The position numbers and the translations under genes were made by a program. The notes beneath the pieces were generated by a model. The model ran no database searches. It saw only the letters and a list, made by a program, of their open reading frames with translations, and was not told the origin of the DNA. 11,435 bases of DNA from CAVPEW01 sp050247895 (GTDB lineage: Bacteria > Actinomycetota > Acidimicrobiia > Acidimicrobiales > VFJN01), in contig JBFWTJ010000112.1 of the NCBI GenBank assembly GCA_050247895.1, forward strand, positions 1 through 11,435. The letters run 5' to 3'. Shown piece by piece: positions 6,608-11,435 of the stretch; the stretch's first letter is position 1; every line of letters starts with the position of its first letter.

Positions 6608-6648
6608 CGCCGACTCCCCTCCGGCGAACACACGGAGGGGAGTCGGCG
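6608..6648 (-). terminator. Perfect 16-bp stem-loop between Asp-rich gene and downstream operon
   Basis: CGCCGACTCCCCTCCG (6608-6623) and its exact reverse complement (6633-6648) enclose a 9-nt loop. The stem starts 18 nt after the TGA of the Asp-rich gene on the minus strand and ends 72 nt before the ATG of the NTF2-like gene. No U-run follows. It is the strongest inverted repeat in the window and fits a terminator or attenuator that makes the Asp-rich mRNA more abundant than the maturation genes. It could also be an mRNA-stabilising 3' end. Confidence 0.75.
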
Positions 6649-6666
6649 GACCGTGGTCGGCTGGGG

Positions 6667-9039
6667 TCAGCCGGTGTAGCGCGGGGTGGCCCGGACCGGT
6701 GAGGCGGGTCGGGGGACGTACCAGGTCCAACCGCCGGAGAGGACCTCGTCATCACCACCGTCGGGCAGGTCGGTGCCGTCGGCGTCGGCATCCGAATCGG
6801 CATCGGCGTCCGCGTCGGTGTCGGCGCCGTCGCAGGCCGCTCGTGCGCCCATCTCGCCGTCCGAGCAGCCCTCGTCGGTCATGTCGGCGTCGGCATCCAC
6901 GTCCGCATCGGCATCCGCATCCGCGTCGGCCAGGTCCATGCCGTCGGCATCCACGTCCGCATCGGCATCCACGTCGGCGCCATCAGCCAGGTCGAGCAGG
7001 TCGTCCATGTCCGCATCCGGCATGTCCGAACCGTCGGCATCGGCATCCGCGTCGGCGTCGGCCAGGTCCATGCCGTCCGCGTCGGCATCCGCCGTGCCCG
7101 ACGGACCGCCCTTGTCCCCGCCATCCGCATCCGCATCATCCGCATCCGCATCCGCGCCGTCAGCCAGATCCATGCCGTCCGCATCCATGTCCTCGCCATC
7201 GGCATCCGCGTCGGCACCGTCAGCCAGGTCCATGCCATCGGCATCCATGCCATCCGCATCCATGCCATCGGCATCCATGCCATCCGCATCCGCATCCACC
7301 GTGCCCGACGGACCGCCCTTGTCCTGACCATCCGCATCCGCATCCGCGTCATCCGCATCCGCATCCGCATCCGCGTCATCCGCATCCGCATCCGCATCAG
7401 CGCCGTCAGCCAGATCCATGCCGTCCGCATCCATGTCCTCGCCATCGGCATCCGCGTCGGCGCCGTCGGCCAGGTCCATGCCATCGGCATCCATGCCATC
7501 CGCATCCGCATCGACGCCGTCGGCATCCATGCCGTCGGCCAGGTCGAGCAGATCACCCTCGTCGGCATCGGCATCCGCGTCGACATCTGCATCGGCGCCA
7601 TCGGCCAGATCCATGCCGTCGGCGTCCGCATCGGCATCCGCGTCGTCCGAGCTGCCGGAGCCGCCCTCGAACTCGCACTCGTCGTCGACCAGCTCGCCGT
7701 CGGGCGGGCACTCCTGCACATCGCTCGAATCGTTCACGAAGTCCGGCAGGTCCTCGCCATCGCCGTCGGCGTCCTCGTCGCTGTCACCCGGCGAGTCGGG
7801 GTTGCCGTCAGCGTCCTCGTCGCAACCGATCCCACCGTCCTGGTCGGCGTTCACGTCCTGCGGCCCGTCGACGCAATCCGTCCCCTGGTCCGGGAAGCCC
7901 TTGTCCTGGCTGTCCCCCAGGTCCACGTCCACATCCCCGTCCGGGATCGCGACGTCGAGCAGATCGGTCCCGTCACCGCTCCCGACATCGGGACCATCCC
8001 CGGCGTCCTCGTCGTCGGCCAGGTCCATGCCGTCGGTGTCCGCATCGGCATCCGCGTCCGCACCATCGGCGAGGTCCGGGCCATCGGCGTCGGCATCGGC
8101 GTCATCAGCCAGATCCATACCATCGGCATCCATCCCGTCCGCATCCGCATCGACGCCGTCGGCATCCATACCGTCGGCCAGATCGAGCAGATCACCCTCG
8201 TCGGCATCGGCATCCGCGTCGACATCTGCATCGGCGCCATCGGCCAGATCCATGCCATCCGCATCGGCATCAGCGTCCGCATCGGCGCCGGAGCCAGAGC
8301 CGCCGGAGCCGCCCTCGAACTCGCACTCGTCGTCGACCAGCTCGCCGTCGGGCGGACACTCCTGGACATCGCTCGAGTCGTTCACGGTGTCCAGCAGGTC
8401 CTGGCCATCGCCCCAGTCGTTCACGAAGTCGGGCAGGTCCTCGCCATCCCCGTCGGCATCCTCGTCGCTGTCACCCGACGAGCCCGGGTTGCCGTCAGCG
8501 TCCTGATCGCAACCGATCCCACCGTCCTGGTCGCCGTTGAAGTCGGGGATCTCGTCGCCGCAATCGGGCAGCGCGAAGTCCAGGGTTCCGCCGCCGAGGT
8601 CGCGGTCCGCGTCGGCGGGCGGCACGTCGCCCCCGTCGTTGTCCTGGCCACTGCTCCCGGACGAGCCCGAGCTGCCGTCGGAATCCTGGTCACAGCCGAT
8701 CCCGCCGTCCTGGTCGGAGTTGATGTCGAGGATCTGGTCGCCGCAGTCGGGCACGGCGAAGTCCAGCGTGGGGAAGTCGGCGGCGCCCGAACCGTCGGAC
8801 TCGTCGGCCGCGGCCGGGTCGCCCGACAGGTCGTCACCCGCGACCAGGTCGGGCAGCGCACGGGCCTCTTCTTCCACCGCCGGCGTGGCGAACGGCACGG
8901 TCTCCACCGCGGCCGGGTCGCCGTCACCGATCAGGACGGTCTCGTCGAGGCCGTCGGACGCTCCCGCGGCGGGGACGTACCAGGCGGTGACGAGCGCGAG
9001 CACGGCGAGCGGCCTGGCGAGGCGCGAGGGTCGGAGCAA
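6667..9039 (-). CDS. Giant secreted Asp/Ala-rich acidic repeat protein with conserved C-terminal tail
   Basis: 790 residues. TTG 9037-9039 is chosen because it opens a proper signal peptide (MLRPSRLARPLAVLALVTAWYVPAAGA|SDG) and has a GAGAGAGA stretch just upstream. The open frame reaches 9183, but those codons look non-coding. Residues 96-460 hold three Cys/Asp units built on DQDGGIGCDQDSDG (109-122, 171-183, 399-412), resembling truncated Excalibur or EF-hand-like calcium loops (DxDxDG). Two copies of CPPDGELVDDECEFEGG follow such units (228-244, 444-460). Residues 251-345 and 466-760 are (DA)n, DADGM and MDLADGADAD repeats with almost no basic residues. The C-terminus is hydrophobic/basic: WTWYVPRPASPVRATPRYTG. 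Its last 11 residues match the tail of the Thr-rich protein at 1332-2012. Probably exported, cation-binding and surface-associated. It precedes the NTF2-like/SdpA-like/HTTM genes on the same strand. No known family for the whole protein. Confidence 0.85.
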   Translation of the reverse strand: MLRPSRLARPLAVLALVTAWYVPAAGASDGLDETVLIGDGDPAAVETVPFATPAVEEEARALPDLVAGDDLSGDPAAADESDGSGAADFPTLDFAVPDCGDQILDINSDQDGGIGCDQDSDGSSGSSGSSGQDNDGGDVPPADADRDLGGGTLDFALPDCGDEIPDFNGDQDGGIGCDQDADGNPGSSGDSDEDADGDGEDLPDFVNDWGDGQDLLDTVNDSSDVQECPPDGELVDDECEFEGGSGGSGSGADADADADADGMDLADGADADVDADADADEGDLLDLADGMDADGVDADADGMDADGMDLADDADADADGPDLADGADADADADTDGMDLADDEDAGDGPDVGSGDGTDLLDVAIPDGDVDVDLGDSQDKGFPDQGTDCVDGPQDVNADQDGGIGCDEDADGNPDSPGDSDEDADGDGEDLPDFVNDSSDVQECPPDGELVDDECEFEGGSGSSDDADADADADGMDLADGADADVDADADADEGDLLDLADGMDADGVDADADGMDADGMDLADGADADADGEDMDADGMDLADGADADADADDADADADADDADADADGQDKGGPSGTVDADADGMDADGMDADGMDADGMDLADGADADADGEDMDADGMDLADGADADADDADADGGDKGGPSGTADADADGMDLADADADADADGSDMPDADMDDLLDLADGADVDADADVDADGMDLADADADADADVDADADMTDEGCSDGEMGARAACDGADTDADADADSDADADGTDLPDGGDDEVLSGGWTWYVPRPASPVRATPRYTG
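7544..7617 (-). repeat. Copy A of a 74-nt perfect internal duplication
   Basis: Identical over 74 nt to 8183-8256 (offset 639 nt). It forms the core of a longer, partly diverged segmental duplication covering about 7480-7855 and 8120-8535, which includes the CPPDGELVDDECEFEGG and DQDGGIGC units. The second copy differs by an insertion that encodes an extra NDWGDGQDLLDTV stretch. Confidence 0.9.
8183..8256 (-). repeat. Copy B of the 74-nt perfect internal duplication
   Basis: Exact match to 7544-7617; encodes the same Ala/Asp/Leu segment (...DVDADADADEGDLLDL...) at residues ~262-286 of the Asp-rich protein, against ~475-499 for the other copy. Confidence 0.9.
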
Positions 9040-9213
9040 AGTTCTCTCTCTCTGATCTGTGGGCGACGACGCAGCAGCCGAAGGACCCCGCAGGATTCCG
9101 TCAGCGCTCTGATCGACGGTGCTGGCCCCGCGACCTAACAGTCCGCGGCGACGACGTCCCACGCCCCGCGGCCGCACGGCCACCTGGCGCGGTGCTCCCG
9201 CGCAGGGTCGTCG

Positions 9214-9807
9214 CTAGGAGGCTTCGCGGGCGCGAGCCTGGACGACCAGGTTCTCGAGCAGCGTGAGCAGCACCAGCTTCACCGACTCCCGGCGGCGCGC
9301 GTCGCACTCCAGCACCGGCACGATCGGGTCCACGCCCAGGGCGTCGCGCACCTCGGCCATGGGGTACCGCTCGGCGCCCTCGAAGCAGTTCACGCCCACG
9401 ACGAAGGGGATCCCCTTCGACTCGAAGTAGTCGACCGCCGGGAAGCAGTGGTCGATGCGCCGGGTGTCGACCAGCACGCAGGCGCCCAGGGCGCCGGTGC
9501 ACAGGTCGTCCCACATGAACCCGAAGCGGTCCTGGCCCGGGGTGCCGAACAGGTACATCACCAGGGTCTCGTCCACGGTGATCCGGCCGAAGTCCATGGC
9601 CACCGTGGTCGTCCGCTTGCCGGGCACGTGGGTCAGGTCGTCGATGCCCGACGAGGCCACCGTCATGGCGGCCTCGGTCCGCAGCGGTTCGACCTCGGAC
9701 ACCGCGCCGACGAAGGTCGTCTTGCCCACGCCGAAGCCGCCGGCGACCACGAACTTGACCGGCGTGATGCGCCGCCCGACCGGGGAGGGGGTCATGGTCA
9801 CGTCCAC
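9214..9807 (-). CDS. cvnD: Conservon GTPase-like ATP/GTP-binding protein CvnD
   Basis: 197 residues from the GTG at 9807, a small Ras/MglA-like P-loop protein of the actinobacterial conservon. Walker A GGFGVGKTTF is at 23-32, a switch-like region at 46-76, G3 FGTPGQDRF at 87-95, VDTR at 113-116, a G4 position reading GVNCFEG (138-144) instead of NKxD, and ECDAR at 167-171 as G5. In conservons CvnD acts with CvnB and CvnC below a CvnA sensor kinase, probably as a membrane-linked switch. The start is uncertain: GTG 9807 lies 4 nt after the DUF742 stop, while GTG 9801 has GAGG 8 nt upstream and ATG 9795 is also in frame. It is the last gene of the run; 175 nt separate it from the Asp-rich gene, with only weak stems (two CCGCGG sites near 9143 and 9165) visible. 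Confidence 0.93.
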   Translation of the reverse strand: MDVTMTPSPVGRRITPVKFVVAGGFGVGKTTFVGAVSEVEPLRTEAAMTVASSGIDDLTHVPGKRTTTVAMDFGRITVDETLVMYLFGTPGQDRFGFMWDDLCTGALGACVLVDTRRIDHCFPAVDYFESKGIPFVVGVNCFEGAERYPMAEVRDALGVDPIVPVLECDARRRESVKLVLLTLLENLVVQARAREAS

Positions 9808-9811
9808 ACCC

Positions 9812-10159
9812 TCAGATGGCCCGGACCCGCTCGATCATGCGGGTCAGCATGTCGAGCTCGATCTCGACGGGATCGGTGTGGTGGACCTCCAGCAGGCCCT
9901 CCTCGATCAGGTCGCCGACCAGCACCGAGGCCACGCCGACGACCAGGCCGAGCTTGGCCCCGATCTCGGCCACCGACTGAGGCTCGCGGCACAGCTCGAC
10001 GATGGCCCGCTGCTCGGCGGGCCGATCGAGGGCCCGCGACGGGTCGGTGGTCTGGAGCATCGTCTCCAGGCGCAGGTCCCGCCGGGCGGCGCGCGTCCGT
10101 CCGCCGGTCATGATGAAGGGCCGCACGAAGTCGTGCCCGCCGCCGCCCCCGGTGCTCAC
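9812..10159 (-). CDS. cvnC: Conservon DUF742 protein CvnC
   Basis: 115 residues. The N-terminal signature FVRPFIMTGGRTR (11-23) is typical of DUF742. It is followed by a winged-helix-like segment, ELCREPQSVAEIGAKLGLVVGVASVLVGDLIEEGLLEVH (about 55-93), and a short C-terminal helix ending TRMIERVRAI. DUF742 proteins are standard third members of conservons; a DNA- or partner-binding role has been suggested but is not established. The GTG start at 10159 overlaps the TGA of the roadblock gene by 4 nt (GTGA), which implies translational coupling. A poly-Gly stretch follows the start. Confidence 0.93.
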   Translation of the reverse strand: MSTGGGGGHDFVRPFIMTGGRTRAARRDLRLETMLQTTDPSRALDRPAEQRAIVELCREPQSVAEIGAKLGLVVGVASVLVGDLIEEGLLEVHHTDPVEIELDMLTRMIERVRAI

Positions 10160-10578
10160 GGGACCATCATCTCCGACTTCAGCTCGTCGACCAACGCCGG
10201 CGAGATCACCGAGCCGACCCGTTCGACGAGCACCGTGGTCTGGTAGCCGACCAGGCCGATGTCGCAGCCCTTCCCGGCCACCACGCCCAGGCAGCTCCCG
10301 TCGGAGATGGCCGACAGGAACAGGAAGCCCCGCCGCATGGCCACGATGATCTGCTCGAGGCCCTCGAGGCCGAAGCAGGCCGACGCCCCGTGCCCGAGGC
10401 TGACCATGCCCGAGATGATGGCCGAGAGCTGCTCGGCCCGGGTGCGGTCGAGTCCCCTCGACATGGCCATGAGCAGCCCGTCGGAGGAGACCACCACGGC
10501 GTCGGTCACGCCGGCGGTCTGGTCGACGAAGTTGTTGAGCAGCCAGGAGAAGTTCCGGGCCTCCTCACTGATCGTCAT
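10156..10578 (-). CDS. cvnB: Conservon roadblock/LC7-domain protein CvnB
   Basis: 140 residues, one roadblock/LC7 domain (MglB-like), the usual regulator or partner of the small GTPase CvnD. Characteristic parts are FSWLLNNFVDQTAGVTDAVVVSSDGLLMA (10-38), the helix with AEQLSAIISGMVSLGHGA (48-65), the strand GLEQIIVAMRRGFLFLSAI (73-91) and the final helix PALVDELKSEMMVP. The ATG at 10576-10578 has GAGGTGG about 9 nt upstream and lies inside the last codons of the CvnA gene (14-nt overlap). The end overlaps the DUF742 start by 4 nt. These tight junctions are standard for conservon operons. Confidence 0.95.
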   Translation of the reverse strand: MTISEEARNFSWLLNNFVDQTAGVTDAVVVSSDGLLMAMSRGLDRTRAEQLSAIISGMVSLGHGASACFGLEGLEQIIVAMRRGFLFLSAISDGSCLGVVAGKGCDIGLVGYQTTVLVERVGSVISPALVDELKSEMMVP

Positions 10579-11435
10579 GGTCGTCCCACCTCACGGGTCG
10601 GTCCTCGGTCGGGTCGTCACCTTCTGCGCCGCCCCGGGCCTCGGCGCGGCCCCGGCTCACCCCGTCCTGGAAGTTGGAGAGGAACGAGTAGACGTCGGCC
10701 GCCGACGAGCGCGGGGCCGAAGCCGCCGCGCCGGGCCGGTCGGCCGCGCCCGGCATCGACGACTCGGGCCGCTGCGCGCCGGGCACCCGACGCGTCAACC
10801 CACCCGGCGTGAGCGCACCGCCGCCGGTGGCGCCCGGCGCCATCGGGAACGGCGGGGGCGGCGGAGGGGGCGGCGGCAGGACGTCGGACCCGGGCGGGGG
10901 CGGGACGGCCGGCAGCGGCGCAGGTGCGAGGGGTGAGACCGGCGGCACCGGCGGCGGGGGCAACGGACCCGGCGGCGGGGGCGGGACGGCCGACGGGCCG
11001 TCGCCGATCGTGGGGCCACCGGGCGCGGGCAGGGCTTCGGGCTCGACCGGCGGGGCCGGGACCGGCGGGGCGGGCACACCACCCAGGCGAGCCAGCAGCG
11101 GCGGCAGCGGCTCGGCCCCCGCGCCCAGCGAGCGCGGCGCGGGCCGGGCCCCGGGCGGGGCCTCGGCCGGACCCGACCCCGGGCCGATCGGGCTCGGGCC
11201 CGCCCCGGCAGCGCCGTTCCCCGCGGGGCGGGTCGGCGCCTCGAACGTCGAGGCGGACGAGGCGATCCGCTGCGGCGCGGACGACCGGTCGTCCGGCGAC
11301 GGCCACCCGGCCGACGAAGGTGCGGAAGGGGCGGGGGACGGCGCGTGGTCGGGGCTGGGCCCGGCGCCCGGCGAAGGCGCCGAGGGCGGGACGACGCCGG
11401 AGCGCGGCCCCGCGCCCGGCACCGGCGGTGCCCCC
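10565..11435 (-). CDS. cvnA: Conservon sensor kinase CvnA, C-terminal proline-rich tail (cut by right edge)
   Basis: Only the last ~289 residues are in the window; the sensor, HAMP and kinase domains would lie to the right. What is seen is a long Pro/Ala/Gly-rich linker with runs such as LPPPPPPPPPFP, then LTRRVPGAQ and a short C-terminal motif SAADVYSFLSNFQDGVSRGRAEA. The LxRRVPGA and 'S.FQ.G..RGR' elements are typical ends of conservon (nitrate-sensor-like) histidine kinases. The stop overlaps the start of the roadblock gene. The proline-rich tail appears longer than usual and is probably a disordered arm that contacts CvnB/CvnD. Identity rests on this terminal motif plus gene order; no catalytic residue is visible here. 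Confidence 0.85.
   Translation of the reverse strand, partial: GAPPVPGAGPRSGVVPPSAPSPGAGPSPDHAPSPAPSAPSSAGWPSPDDRSSAPQRIASSASTFEAPTRPAGNGAAGAGPSPIGPGSGPAEAPPGARPAPRSLGAGAEPLPPLLARLGGVPAPPVPAPPVEPEALPAPGGPTIGDGPSAVPPPPPGPLPPPPVPPVSPLAPAPLPAVPPPPGSDVLPPPPPPPPPFPMAPGATGGGALTPGGLTRRVPGAQRPESSMPGAADRPGAAASAPRSSAADVYSFLSNFQDGVSRGRAEARGGAEGDDPTEDRPVRWDDHDDQ

Larger units (their letters stand above)
6880..8300 (-). repeat. Hexamer-based coding repeat (GATGCG/GATGCC) inside the Asp-rich gene
   Basis: The plus strand reads long runs of GCATCC, GCATCG and GCGTCG. On the minus strand these are alternating Asp and Ala codons, interrupted by Met-Asp-Leu-Ala-Asp-Gly units. Asp is often GAT here, unlike the GAC preferred by neighbouring genes. 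The whole tract is in-frame and lacks spacers, so it is an expanding coding repeat rather than CRISPR. Confidence 0.85.

Noticed and set aside
3564..6666. Insertion sequence or integrase-driven mobile island next to tRNA-Val
   Set aside because: The tRNA gene is intact and I see no transposase, integrase, or direct repeat of the tRNA 3' end in the window, so the cassette duplication is not explained by a visible mobile element.
6880..8300. Possible CRISPR array or satellite DNA
   Set aside because: Repeats are 6-nt based, in one coding frame, without unique spacers of constant length or a cas gene nearby.
6309..8540. 743-codon plus-strand frame rich in Arg/His/Pro, and the 362-codon Ser/Ala/Pro frame at 7418-8506
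   Set aside because: Both are complements of the Asp/Ala repeat. The minus-strand frame has a signal peptide, Cys motifs and the tail shared with another protein, so it is the real one.
9040..9213. Promoter for the Asp-rich gene (TTAGGT near 9131-9137 as a -10)
   Set aside because: A lone -10-like hexamer with no convincing -35 and a long distance to the start; too weak to annotate.

Overview
The window comes from a very GC-rich (roughly 70% or more by eye) actinobacterium. A four-gene 'conservon' (CvnA-B-C-D), heavy use of GTG/TTG starts and G/C-ending codons, and an actinobacterial UvrD-type helicase all point to Actinomycetota. The style of the secreted Thr-Val-Pro and Asp-rich proteins suggests Acidimicrobiia, but that placement is inference.

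Layout. (1) 1-1221, minus: N-terminal half of a UvrD/Rep-family helicase, cut by the left edge just before motif III. (2) 1332-3560, plus: a compact three-gene unit of a secreted Thr/Pro-rich low-complexity protein, a small single-span membrane protein (SdpA-like companion) and an HTTM-family integral membrane protein (related to SdpB and vitamin K-dependent gamma-carboxylase). The last two overlap by ATGA. (3) 3614-4270, plus: methionine sulfoxide reductase MsrA. 4278-4354, minus: tRNA-Val(UAC) with encoded CCA. (4) 4478-6535, minus: a second, diverged copy of the companion + HTTM pair (again a 4-nt overlap, GTGA), preceded by a small exported NTF2/SnoaL-like protein. (5) 6667-9039, minus: a 790-residue secreted, extraordinarily Asp/Ala-rich protein made of DNA-level repeats, separated from group 4 by a perfect 16-bp hairpin. 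(6) 9214-11435, minus: a conservon in reverse order, CvnD GTPase, CvnC DUF742, CvnB roadblock and the proline-rich C-terminus of the CvnA sensor kinase, cut by the right edge.

Main observation. The two companion + HTTM cassettes are paralogous, lie in inverted orientation around msrA/tRNA-Val, and each lies next to a secreted low-complexity protein. Those two proteins, one Thr-rich and one Asp-rich, have nothing in common in their bodies, yet they end in the same short C-terminal tail: [ST]-P-[IV]-x-A-T-P-[HR]-Y-T-x at the extreme C-terminus. The arrangement resembles Bacillus SdpABC (secreted precursor plus SdpA and the HTTM protein SdpB, which mature it). I propose a duplicated maturation or anchoring system in which SdpA/SdpB-like membrane pairs act on low-complexity surface proteins carrying a common C-terminal recognition tail. 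Both HTTM copies keep a Lys and a His in blocks that align by eye with gamma-glutamyl carboxylase, so they may be active enzymes. The Thr-rich candidate has almost no Glu, so Glu carboxylation is unlikely to be the shared reaction. The hypothesis rests on the motif, the gene order and the family relationship; no experiment or database search supports it here.
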